Shown: piece by piece, positions 13,546 to 21,174 of the stretch
Layout of the letters: each line of letters begins with the position of its first letter
Position numbering within the stretch: the first letter of the stretch is position 1
Assembly (NCBI GenBank): GCA_903834675.1
Contig: CAILKC010000602.1
Coordinates: 1-21,285 of the forward strand
Reading direction: 5' to 3'
Length of the DNA stretch: 21,285 bases
Origin: an uncultured Victivallales bacterium
Lineage (GTDB): Bacteria; Verrucomicrobiota; Lentisphaeria; Oligosphaerales; JAFGRS01
Made by a program: the position numbers and the translations under genes
Notes under the pieces: generated by a model
Database searches by the model: none
Seen by the model: only the letters and a program-made list of their open reading frames with translations
Told to the model about the DNA's origin: nothing

Positions 13546-15582
13546 TCACTCTGGCGGCCTGGCGGTAGGGGGCGGAATCAACCCTTCGTGGACCACGTGC
13601 TCGGCCAACCACGTGGCAATATTCCGGGCGCCCACATCGTTGTGCTGATACCAGCTCCCCATCCACTTCCGCGCGCTCTTCGCGCCATTTACCTCAAACC
13701 GGGCCCGGACGTCCAACCCGGGGATGCCATAGCGACTGCAGCACTGGTGCGCCACGCGCAGGGCCTGGTCAAGGGCGGCGCTCTGGGCGTTGGCCCAGGA
13801 GCTGTGACCGCGGTTTTCCGCTGATCGCGTGGCCTCACCGCTTCCCTCATCCGTCGGGAAGATGGGATTAGGCGTCCAGTACAACGCCTTACCGGACAGG
13901 CGTTTCAAGCACTCGGCAAAGCGCTCGAACGCGGCCATCATCGCCTCGGGGGAGAGCTCGGCGCGCCAGGCCTGCTCCTCACGGTGATGATACAGCCTGG
14001 CATCGGCCAGCGAGAAGGAGAACACCACCAGATGGGGCTGGAACGGCACGACGTCGCGCGGAAAGCGTACCACCCCCTGGGCGGTGGTGCAGAACGCTAT
14101 CCCCGCGTTCAACACGGCCACGCGGTCCTGACCGTACAGCTCACACAGACGCTGCTGCAACAGGGACGGCCAACTGAGGTCCTCGTCGTCCAGCGAATAG
14201 GTCAGTTCATCGCCGATGCAGACCACGCGTATCGCGGCCCGCTCCATGCGTTCCAGGATGTCGTGGCCCATGCGCGCCGGGCGTTCGCGGATCAACTCGT
14301 CTTCGTGCCAGCGGCCGGCGCTGGGCACGCGGATGATGAGGTGGTGTTCGAGCCGTTCGGGTTCACGCGTCCGGCCCATAGCCAGTAACTGCTCGACGCA
14401 ACTGGTGCATTTGGTGGGCTTCTTGAACGTGCCCAGTTCGCACATAAGCTGCTCGTACCCCGACCACGGGATGCTCTGGTGGCAATGCTCGCAGGACAAG
14501 GTGACCGACTGGTGTTCAGCAAGGAACGCCTCGCACTCTTTGCAGCGCCGACCGGGGGCTTCGATCCGGCCGGTCAACTCATCCCGCAACTGGTCGGGAG
14601 CGCTGTACGTCCAAGTGCGGACACACCCCGGAATCACGCATTTCACCTCGCGGTCCTGGAGCACGGAAAGACGCCCCTGACAGGAGTCGCAAGTGCGTGC
14701 CGGGGGACGTTGCAGGCCCTTCAGCTTCATGCGCAACTGCATCATGCGGCTATAGGTCCAGGTGTGGTGGCAACCGCGATTGCGGCACGGGATCTCCTGA
14801 TCCACGGCCGTCCGGCAGAAGGTGAAGCAGTCCGGGCAGAGGCGCTCGGGAACCGGTGGGTTCTCGCCTTCGCTCAGGCGGTGCTCAAGCTGTTCGTAGG
14901 CGGTGTAAGTCCAGGTGTTGCTGCAGTCCTTGGACTTGCAGGGCACCTGCTGATCCTGCAACTCCTGAAACGCCTTATAGCAGGAGTCGCACATCTTGCG
15001 CGCCGGCTTGTCCACGGTCTTGCCGCCGAGCAGGTGTTCAAGCTGTTGGAAGCGGTTCCAGCTCCACGTGTTGGTACAACCGCGCAGGCGGCAGGGGACC
15101 GCCGCGTCCTGGAGTTCGTTGAGCTTCGTAAAGCAGTCCCCACAGAGCCGCCGCGGCGGCTTCTCGGCCTCGCCAAGCAGCCGCTCGCGGGCGTACCACG
15201 TCCAGGTGTTCTGGCAGCCCTTCATGCGGCAGGGAACTTGCAGATCGCCGATATCACGGAGTGCTTGCACGCAGTCGCGACAGAGGTTGCTTGGCGGCGT
15301 GTCGCCACGCCCCTGACGCACGGCCTCCAGTTGCTGGAAGCGATTCCATGGCCAAGTCTTGCCGCACTCGGCCCGCGAACACTTGACCTCTTTGTCTTCG
15401 AGCCTCTGGAAAAGCTCGAAACACTCGTCGCACATTCGTTCAGGGCGAGCCGTCTTGCCGCGTGCCACGTTGCGCAGGGCATCTTCGCCCGAGAAACGCC
15501 ACACGTTGTTGCAGCCGCGGATGCGACAGCACAAATCCTTGTCCGGAAACAACTCGCCCAGACTGCCCAATGACCTGATCAA
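13546..15582 (-). CDS. Octa-zinc-ribbon protein fused to a degenerate SGNH (GDSL-like) domain
   Basis: 678 aa, not recognised as a described protein. Residues about 18-395 hold eight tandem units of roughly 45-50 residues, each with a C-x4-C (or C-x2-C) pair followed by a T/V-W-x-W/Y patch, then a leucine-rich stretch and a second C-x2-C pair. The pairs are C19/C24 with C51/C54, C68/C73 with C101/C104, C118/C123 with C147/C150, C164/C169 with C198/C201, C215/C220 with C249/C252, C266/C271 with C298/C301, C315/C320 with C347/C350, and C364/C367 with C392/C395. That is 32 ordered cysteines, enough for eight zinc sites, and the last unit resembles the zf-trcl zinc ribbon. Residues 451-665 form an SGNH-like fold. 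There is no signal peptide. The TTG start has TAGGAG 7 nt upstream, and a promoter overlaps the more distal ATG at 15660. Confidence 0.85.
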   Translation of the reverse strand: MIRSLGSLGELFPDKDLCCRIRGCNNVWRFSGEDALRNVARGKTARPERMCDECFELFQRLEDKEVKCSRAECGKTWPWNRFQQLEAVRQGRGDTPPSNLCRDCVQALRDIGDLQVPCRMKGCQNTWTWYARERLLGEAEKPPRRLCGDCFTKLNELQDAAVPCRLRGCTNTWSWNRFQQLEHLLGGKTVDKPARKMCDSCYKAFQELQDQQVPCKSKDCSNTWTYTAYEQLEHRLSEGENPPVPERLCPDCFTFCRTAVDQEIPCRNRGCHHTWTYSRMMQLRMKLKGLQRPPARTCDSCQGRLSVLQDREVKCVIPGCVRTWTYSAPDQLRDELTGRIEAPGRRCKECEAFLAEHQSVTLSCEHCHQSIPWSGYEQLMCELGTFKKPTKCTSCVEQLLAMGRTREPERLEHHLIIRVPSAGRWHEDELIRERPARMGHDILERMERAAIRVVCIGDELTYSLDDEDLSWPSLLQQRLCELYGQDRVAVLNAGIAFCTTAQGVVRFPRDVVPFQPHLVVFSFSLADARLYHHREEQAWRAELSPEAMMAAFERFAECLKRLSGKALYWTPNPIFPTDEGSGEATRSAENRGHSSWANAQSAALDQALRVAHQCCSRYGIPGLDVRARFEVNGAKSARKWMGSWYQHNDVGARNIATWLAEHVVHEGLIPPPTARPPE

Positions 15583-15916
15583 ACCGAATCTCCTAACGGG
15601 CTGCGTGCCCGGGAACGGCGGATTGCAGAAGTAGCTTACCGCTGCGGAACACGCACGCAACGATATTCATTGCAGCCGTTATGTCAACGTGGACAGGGGC
15701 GCTTTTTTTGCGGTGTCCGCGGGCTGCGGTCCGTCTGCCGACCCTTCGCGGGGGCGCTGCCGGGCGCCCGACGGCAGGACCCTGGCGGACCCACCGATAC
15801 CGGGTACATTAACGGGGTGGACTGGGGCAGGCCTAAACCGGGCCTCTGCGAACAGGTTGCGGCAGGAGTCCAGGCTCGGCACACAACTCCGTGGTCAAAC
15901 CTTGATCGAGGTCCCT
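15583..15916. other. 334-bp divergent intergenic region
   Basis: It lies between the minus-strand zinc-ribbon gene and the plus-strand FAD oxidoreductase gene. It contains the minus-strand promoter at 15660-15687, a run of seven T at about 15703-15709, and a short hairpin (CTGCCG-CGGCAG) near 15760. The open frame that continues upstream of the FAD gene start shows no start signal or family match. No plus-strand promoter could be called with confidence. Confidence 0.5.
15660..15687 (-). promoter_or_regulatory. Sigma70-type promoter for the zinc-ribbon/SGNH gene
   Basis: On the minus strand, a perfect TTGACA (15687-15682), a 16-bp spacer and TATCGT (15665-15660) predict transcription from about 15653. 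The in-frame ATG at 15660 would then lie upstream of the transcript start, supporting TTG 15582 as the translation start with a leader of about 70 nt. Confidence 0.6.
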
Positions 15917-17239
15917 ATGGCTGAACAGATCGCCTACACGCGCTCCATCCCGCTCCGACACGAGGTCGACATCTTCATCGCCGGCGGTGGTCCCGCCGGG
16001 GTGGCCGCGGCCCTGACCGCGGCGCGCCAGGGCCGCAGCGTCTTTTTGGCCGAAGCGCACACCTGCTTCGGCGGCATGGGCACGGCGGCAATGGTGCCGG
16101 TGTTCATGGCCTTCTCCGACGGGGTGAACTTTCTGGCGGACGGCATCGGCCGCGAGGTACTCACTGCCCTGACCGCGGAGAAGGGCGCCAACTCCGCGCT
16201 CCCCGACAACTCCATACCCGCTGAGTTGCTCAAGCGCGTCTACGACCGCCTGATGGTGGCTGCGGGCGTGCAGTTCTCGTTCCAGACCACGGTGCTGGAC
16301 GTGATGGCACAGGCCGGCCACGTCGAGCAAGCCATCTGCTGGGGCAAGAGCGGCCTGTTCGCGGTTCGCGCTCGGATGTTTATCGATGGCAGCGGTGACG
16401 GCGACCTGGCGGCCTGGGCTGGCGCACCGTTCGAGAAGGGCGACGCCGGCGGTAACCTCATGCCCGGCACGCTCTGCAGCCTGTGGGCGGACGTGGACGT
16501 GGCCGCCTGGCGGGCCGCGGGAGTGCATGTCCAGGAACTGCTCTACCAGGCCTTCAAAGACGGACATTTCACCGTCAAGGACCCGCATCACCCCGGCATG
16601 TGGCCAGTCGGCCGACATGTTACCGGCGGCAATATCGGCCATGCCTTCGGCCTGGATTCCACCGACGAACGCTCCCTCACCAAGCACTTCATCGAGGCCC
16701 GCGCGCGGCTGCCTGAGTTCGAGAGCTTCTACCGCACTTATGTCCCGGGCTTTCAGAACCTCGAACTGGTGGGCTCCGGGTCGCTCATGGGCGTACGGGA
16801 GAGTCGCCGCATCCTGGGCGACTACGTCCTGAACGTGGACGACTTCAAGACGCGGGCCGTATTTCCCGACGAGATCGGCCGCTACTGCTACCCGGTGGAC
16901 ATTCACCCTTCGAAGCCCGATCCCGAGCACTATGCGCGCTTCGAGAAGGAGTTCCGCGAGACCTTGCGCTATGGCAAGGGCGAGAGCTACGGCATCCCGT
17001 ACCGGGTGCTGACGCCACGCGGGCTCGATAACCTGCTCGTCGCCGGCCGCTGCATCAGTTCCGACCGCGCCATCCAAGGCTCGATCCGGGTCATGCCGGG
17101 TTGCTACATCACCGGCCAGGCCGCCGGCATGGCCGCCAGTATCGCGATTGAAAAGAACACCGACAGCCGCGGCTTCCCGGTCCGCGAACTGCTCCAGCGT
17201 CTGCAAGCCAGCGGCGCGTATCTGCCAAACCTGGATTGA
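15917..17239 (+). CDS. FAD-dependent oxidoreductase (PF12831-like)
   Basis: 440 aa. The dinucleotide-binding motif IAGGGPAGVAAALTAARQG occurs near residues 20-38, followed by CFGGMGTAAMVP. The C-terminal FAD closure NLLVAGRCISSDRAIQG with GCYITGQAAGMAA is typical of FAD-dependent oxidoreductases common in planctomycete-type genomes. Substrates of this family are mostly unknown; many genes sit beside carbohydrate-processing enzymes. ATG 15917 is chosen because GAGG sits 5 nt upstream and family homology begins soon after; upstream in-frame sequence is low-complexity and lacks similarity. No signal peptide is seen, so the protein is predicted cytoplasmic. The sialate O-acetylesterase-like gene starts 44 bp after its stop, suggesting one operon and perhaps oxidation of the released sugar. 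Confidence 0.9.
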   Translation: MAEQIAYTRSIPLRHEVDIFIAGGGPAGVAAALTAARQGRSVFLAEAHTCFGGMGTAAMVPVFMAFSDGVNFLADGIGREVLTALTAEKGANSALPDNSIPAELLKRVYDRLMVAAGVQFSFQTTVLDVMAQAGHVEQAICWGKSGLFAVRARMFIDGSGDGDLAAWAGAPFEKGDAGGNLMPGTLCSLWADVDVAAWRAAGVHVQELLYQAFKDGHFTVKDPHHPGMWPVGRHVTGGNIGHAFGLDSTDERSLTKHFIEARARLPEFESFYRTYVPGFQNLELVGSGSLMGVRESRRILGDYVLNVDDFKTRAVFPDEIGRYCYPVDIHPSKPDPEHYARFEKEFRETLRYGKGESYGIPYRVLTPRGLDNLLVAGRCISSDRAIQGSIRVMPGCYITGQAAGMAASIAIEKNTDSRGFPVRELLQRLQASGAYLPNLD

Positions 17240-17283
17240 GGACGCCGCCGCGTCTACGAGACCCCGTCGGAGGAATGCCTGAA

Positions 17284-19494
17284 ATGAACACCCGTCGTGC
17301 AACTGCGTGTGCAACCCTGGCTCTGCTCTCGATCGGCGCGCTGCTCCGTGCCGACGTCAAGTTGCCCGCCATCTTTGGCAGCCACATGGTCCTGCAACAA
17401 GGCGAACCGATCACCGTCTGGGGCCAGGCGGAACCCGGAGAGGCGGTCACGGTCAAGCTCGGTCAAAGCGCGGCCCAGGCGACCGCAGACGCTCAGGGCA
17501 ACTGGCGCGTCGCACTGCCCGCCACGGCGGTGGCGCGGGACCTGACCATGACCGTGACCGGCAAGAACACGCTGAGCTTCGAAGATGTGGCGGTTGGCGA
17601 GGTCTGGCTGTGCTCGGGACAGTCCAACATGGAGATGGGGATTTCCATCTGTCTCGACGCCGAAAAGGAGGTCGCCGCCGCGGACGAGCCCGATATCCGT
17701 CTGATCGATGTCCCGAAGGTGACGAATCCGGCGCCGCAGAAGGACTTCGTCGGCACCTGGGTGCGCTGCACCCCGGAGACGGTGGCCAAGCAGGGCACTT
17801 GGGGCGGCTTCAGCGCCTGCGCCTACTACTTCGGCCGCGAATTGCGCCGCACGCTGAATGTCCCCATTGGCCTGATCGATTCCTCCTGGGGCGGCTCACG
17901 GCTCGAACCGTGGGCGCCGCCGGAGGGCTTTCGTCAGATCACCACGCTGCCGGAGCTGAGTCGGCGCGTCGAGATCGGCACCCTCGATACCGCAGCGCAC
18001 CAGAAGGCGGCAGCCGACTTCCTGGCCGCCACGGCTGCCTGGCTCGGCGACGCGCAGCAGGCCCTCCAGCGGGAAACCGTCATCGGCGCGCCTCCCGCCA
18101 TGCCGCCTGAACTGGCGCCACTGTCCGGCAACGGAGATCCCACCGCCATGTACAACGCTATGATCGCGCCGCTGGTGCCCTACGGCATCCGCGGCGCCAT
18201 CTGGTACCAGGGCGAGTCCAACCACGGGGATGGCATGGCCTACGTCGAGAAGACCAAGGCGCTGGTCCAGGGCTGGCGCACGGTGTGGAACAAGCCCGAC
18301 CTGCCGTACTACTACGTGCAGATTGCGCCCTGGCCCTACGGCGAGGAGGATCCGCAGCGCCTGCCCACATTCTGGGAAGCCCAGGCCGCCATCGAGAAGG
18401 TCATTCCGCACACCGGCATGGCCGTCATCCATGACGTCGGCGACGTCAAGGACATCCACCCCAAGAACAAGCAGGAAGTCGGTCGCCGCCTCGCCCTCCT
18501 TGCCCTGCATGAGACCTACGGCCGCCAGGACACCATCTGCCGGGGCCCGCTATTCCGCGAGATGACGGTCGGACCCGGAACCCTGCGCGTCATCTTCGAT
18601 CAGGCCGAGGGCGGCCTCAAGACGCGCGACGACAAGGCTCCGGACGGGTTCGAGATCATCGGCGAGAATGGGCTCTTCGTCAAGGCAACGGCGGGGCTCG
18701 ACGGCACCGCGGTCGTGCTCTCCTCGCCGGCGGTCAAGAGCCCGGTCGCCATGCGGTTCGCCTGGGACAAACTGGCCACGCCCAATCTGACCAACCAGGC
18801 CGACCTCCCGGCCAGCGCCTGCCGCGCTGGCGAAATCCCGGTTCGTGCCGACCTGGACGCCAATGTGCCCGAGGCCAAAGAGTACGCCCTGCTCTACAGC
18901 GTCGATCTGCCCAACATCACCTACGTCAACGACCGCGTCGTCTACAGCGTCGATCGCCGCCAGGACATCACCGGCGCCTTTGACCGCGTGGCCTACTTTC
19001 TGATCCTGCGGAAAGGCGACGGGAAGCCGCAGTTCGTCTTTGTCAGCCTGGACGCCTTCAGCCCCGATCCCGACAAGATCGGCGTGCCCGCCTTCGCTAC
19101 CGCAGCCCGCTTCCAACAGGCGGTGACCGGCATGCAGGTCCGCAGCAACGTCGCTGGCATCGTGACGGGCGACAACCTGGCTGGATACCTCGAGTTCTGG
19201 CCCTGCAACTATGCGCCCGGCAACGCGGCCAAGGTCGAGGGGGCCTCCGACAACGCCTACGATTTCGCTGATGCGATCAGTGACGACGTGCCCAATGGCC
19301 ATGGCTCGATGCAGGTTCACAATCCTGCCGCCAAACAGACCCTCTTCGCCTACAACAACTGGAAAACCATAGGCGGCGCCGACCTCGGCATCGGCAACGC
19401 CGTGGGCCCGCATCCTGATTGGACCTTCGCCAAGAACGCCAGCAGTTACGCGAGTGCGAGGCTGCAGGTTCTGGTCCGTCGCGCGCCACGGTGA
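17284..19494 (+). CDS. Sialate O-acetylesterase-like SGNH esterase with C-terminal extension
   Basis: 736 aa. A signal peptide (ATACATLALLSIGALLRA) precedes VKLPAIFGSHMVLQQG, the typical N-terminus of 9-O-acetylesterase family proteins with a beta-sandwich domain. The esterase domain follows: WLCSGQSNMEM with nucleophile S114, GLIDSSWGGSRLEPW near 197-210, AIWYQGESN near 305-313 and the catalytic pair in KDIHPKN (D390, H392). Such enzymes remove O-acetyl groups from sialic acids or other acetylated glycans outside the cytoplasm; the true substrate is uncertain. After about residue 520 there are roughly 215 further residues (SVDLPNITYVNDRVVYSVDR, FEFWPCNY-like segments) that I cannot assign, possibly a carbohydrate-binding module. 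ATG 17284 has GGAGG 10 nt upstream; ATG 17275 is too close to that site. Confidence 0.9.
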   Translation: MNTRRATACATLALLSIGALLRADVKLPAIFGSHMVLQQGEPITVWGQAEPGEAVTVKLGQSAAQATADAQGNWRVALPATAVARDLTMTVTGKNTLSFEDVAVGEVWLCSGQSNMEMGISICLDAEKEVAAADEPDIRLIDVPKVTNPAPQKDFVGTWVRCTPETVAKQGTWGGFSACAYYFGRELRRTLNVPIGLIDSSWGGSRLEPWAPPEGFRQITTLPELSRRVEIGTLDTAAHQKAAADFLAATAAWLGDAQQALQRETVIGAPPAMPPELAPLSGNGDPTAMYNAMIAPLVPYGIRGAIWYQGESNHGDGMAYVEKTKALVQGWRTVWNKPDLPYYYVQIAPWPYGEEDPQRLPTFWEAQAAIEKVIPHTGMAVIHDVGDVKDIHPKNKQEVGRRLALLALHETYGRQDTICRGPLFREMTVGPGTLRVIFDQAEGGLKTRDDKAPDGFEIIGENGLFVKATAGLDGTAVVLSSPAVKSPVAMRFAWDKLATPNLTNQADLPASACRAGEIPVRADLDANVPEAKEYALLYSVDLPNITYVNDRVVYSVDRRQDITGAFDRVAYFLILRKGDGKPQFVFVSLDAFSPDPDKIGVPAFATAARFQQAVTGMQVRSNVAGIVTGDNLAGYLEFWPCNYAPGNAAKVEGASDNAYDFADAISDDVPNGHGSMQVHNPAAKQTLFAYNNWKTIGGADLGIGNAVGPHPDWTFAKNASSYASARLQVLVRRAPR

Positions 19495-19499
19495 GCGGC

Positions 19500-19545
19500 G
19501 CAACGCTGAAGACCCTCTCCAGCGTTGCCTCCGGCCGTGGCCGGA
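19500..19545. terminator. Two consecutive hairpins after the esterase gene, possible terminator
   Basis: GCAACGCTG (19500-19508) pairs with CAGCGTTGC (19520-19528), a perfect 9-bp stem with an 11-nt loop. Two bases later TCCGGCC (19530-19536) pairs with GGCCGGA (19539-19545). They begin 6 nt after the esterase stop, between convergent genes, which suits bidirectional termination or 3'-end protection. There is no T-run, so intrinsic termination is unproven. Confidence 0.5.
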
Positions 19546-19652
19546 TATACCGGACTGAGACTTCCAGGCTGCGATGCGTCGCGTACGTAGTAGAGCCCGC
19601 TGCGGCGGGTCAGCCGGTTTCGCGCACCCTACTGAGGCCACCTCGCAGGACC

Positions 19653-20945
19653 CTACTGCCGCGCCAGGCGCAGGGCCGCGTCCAGCAAGATCGACTCGGT
19701 CTCCGCCGCCAGCGGCGCCGGCTCCAGGTAGACCCAGATGTTGCTGTAGGCCTCATACCCGCCCTCGGGGAGCATGTCCGCCGTCGGCACATAGGAGCGC
19801 GACGAGCCGCAGTACCCCGCCACGATCGCGGGTGTCGGCGCCAGCGCCTGCTTCACCCCAAGCTGGTAGCCCAGGCACATCTCATCGTTGAAGGCGACCA
19901 GCCGAAACGGCCCGATCCCCAGGCTCTGGACAGTGCTGGGCCGCGTAGTCGGCAAGGCCCCGTCGCGCTGTAGGCGCTCGAGCATCGCCTTGGCCCAGCG
20001 CGCTTCGGAGCTGTCACCCCCACCAGCCTTGGCCCGTAACTCAGCCTCGGTCAACGCCTTCTGGTAAGGCAGTGCCACCGTGGCCAGCCCGTACCGCAAC
20101 GGCCCGGTGATGTCCTGCACCGGGCCGGCCAGCGCCGCCATCACCGCCAGGGCCATCTCCCGCCCCAGAGCCCGCACGTCGTCCAGCGTGCCGCCCTTGA
20201 ACCGGCCCTGGGCGTTGATCAAGCGCGGCCGCACGTCACCAAAACAGCCGGCTAAGAACATGGCGTTGGCGCCGGGGAACTCCTGCTCCAAACTGAGTTG
20301 CGCCTGTCCTGGATAGTCGCCGCCGATGAGCTGACCACCCATGACGGTGGCGTGACAAGCGTACGAAAATAGCACGGCCAAGGTCTCGCCGCTGGCGCGA
20401 ATCAGCCGTACCACGCCGACCTCGGGATCCCAGCGCCCGCTGGGATTCGGCATCATGGGACACCCGGGCAAGTCCGGCCGCCGACGGTTGATGCCGAACG
20501 CGGCGCGGCCGGTGGCGAACTGGGCGCTCACCGGCAGCAATTCCTCGGCCGCGGCGCAGATGGCGTCGACGCAGGTCCGGCCCAACCACTGCACATACTC
20601 CATGTCGACCTCGGGGTAGAGGTTGCTGATGTGGTCGTCCACCACCGGACCGCAATGCGTGTGCGAGGCCGACAGCAGAACCTGATCCGCCGCCAGGCCG
20701 AGACGCGCCTGGACCCCGGCCTTGATGCTCGCCACCAGCGAGTCGCTGAAGTCGAGCAGCTCCGCGGTCAGGATCGCCAAGCGCCGCCCGCTCTGGTCCT
20801 CGAGCATGAGGGCTCGGGCATACAGCTGCTGGTACACGCCTTCAGACTTGGCGCTGCGGCTGTAGCCGCTCTGAAATACCGGTCGGATCGGGGTGATGCA
20901 GCGCCGGGAAATGCCGGCACGCAATGCGCTCTTCTCACTGGCCAT
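19653..20945 (-). CDS. Neutral/alkaline ceramidase N-terminal family protein lacking the usual nucleophile
   Basis: 430 aa. ATG 20945 is backed by a strong AAGGAGGTG just upstream. The family start is clear: RAGISRRCITPI, VYQQLYARALMLED, AILTAELLDF and the zinc-binding LSASHTHCGPVV with H95 and H97. Another likely zinc ligand lies in SYACHATVMG. True neutral ceramidases cleave ceramide using a serine in a conserved GDVSPN segment; here the corresponding stretch reads GDVRPR, so the serine is replaced by arginine. The protein also lacks a signal peptide and is shorter than full ceramidases, which carry a C-terminal immunoglobulin-like domain. It is more likely a metallohydrolase for another substrate than a ceramidase. 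It converges on the sialate O-acetylesterase-like gene. Confidence 0.85.
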   Translation of the reverse strand: MASEKSALRAGISRRCITPIRPVFQSGYSRSAKSEGVYQQLYARALMLEDQSGRRLAILTAELLDFSDSLVASIKAGVQARLGLAADQVLLSASHTHCGPVVDDHISNLYPEVDMEYVQWLGRTCVDAICAAAEELLPVSAQFATGRAAFGINRRRPDLPGCPMMPNPSGRWDPEVGVVRLIRASGETLAVLFSYACHATVMGGQLIGGDYPGQAQLSLEQEFPGANAMFLAGCFGDVRPRLINAQGRFKGGTLDDVRALGREMALAVMAALAGPVQDITGPLRYGLATVALPYQKALTEAELRAKAGGGDSSEARWAKAMLERLQRDGALPTTRPSTVQSLGIGPFRLVAFNDEMCLGYQLGVKQALAPTPAIVAGYCGSSRSYVPTADMLPEGGYEAYSNIWVYLEPAPLAAETESILLDAALRLARQ

Positions 20946-21007
20946 CTCACCACCTCCTTGCAGGATCACGCCTCTGCGTCGCGGTCGGGCTCGAAACCCT
21001 CTCCGCA

Positions 21008-21036
21008 GTCGGCACTCATTCCCGCCGAGTGCCGAC
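21008..21036. promoter_or_regulatory. 10-bp perfect inverted repeat upstream of the ceramidase-family gene
   Basis: GTCGGCACTC (21008-21017) and GAGTGCCGAC (21027-21036) flank a 9-nt loop. It lies about 63 bp before the start codon of the minus-strand gene and has no T-run, so it may be an operator or a leader hairpin. Confidence 0.5.
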
Positions 21037-21143
21037 CACCTATCGCGCCGACCAGCGGCCGCAACCGGGGAGCCGCGGACAACCGCTCCGCTTGGCAATA
21101 TCGCCGCGCTCTGATACCAATGCCAGAGCCCCGTCGAACCTGG

Positions 21144-21174
21144 GGGGCGCAGGTCAGTTCAGTAGGGGCTTCTG
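21144..21174 (-). repeat. 31-bp dispersed imperfect repeat, copy B
   Basis: Its reverse complement begins CAGAAGCCCCTACTGAAC and matches 8180-8210 at 28 of 31 positions. It lies in the gene-free right end of the window, in opposite orientation to copy A. Confidence 0.8.

Noticed and set aside
14479..15573. 364-codon plus-strand open frame opposite the zinc-ribbon gene
   Set aside because: The periodic cysteine pattern is on the minus strand; this frame is a repetitive shadow of it.
15805..15810. TACATT as a -10 element for the FAD oxidoreductase
   Set aside because: No acceptable -35 hexamer at 16-18 bp upstream.
15833..17314. 493-codon open frame on the minus strand
   Set aside because: It lies antisense to the FAD oxidoreductase, has no family motif, and is the expected by-product of GC-rich codon use.
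18550..19641. 363-codon minus-strand open frame opposite the esterase C-terminus
   Set aside because: Antisense shadow; no domain signal and no convincing ribosome-binding site.
21130..21150. tRNA T-arm-like GTTCGAC on the minus strand
   Set aside because: The flanking bases do not pair into a T-stem and no acceptor or anticodon arm could be found.
8180..21174. Composite transposon bounded by the 31-bp repeats
   Set aside because: No transposase, no target duplication visible, and the interval contains core genes such as pal; the repeats are imperfect.
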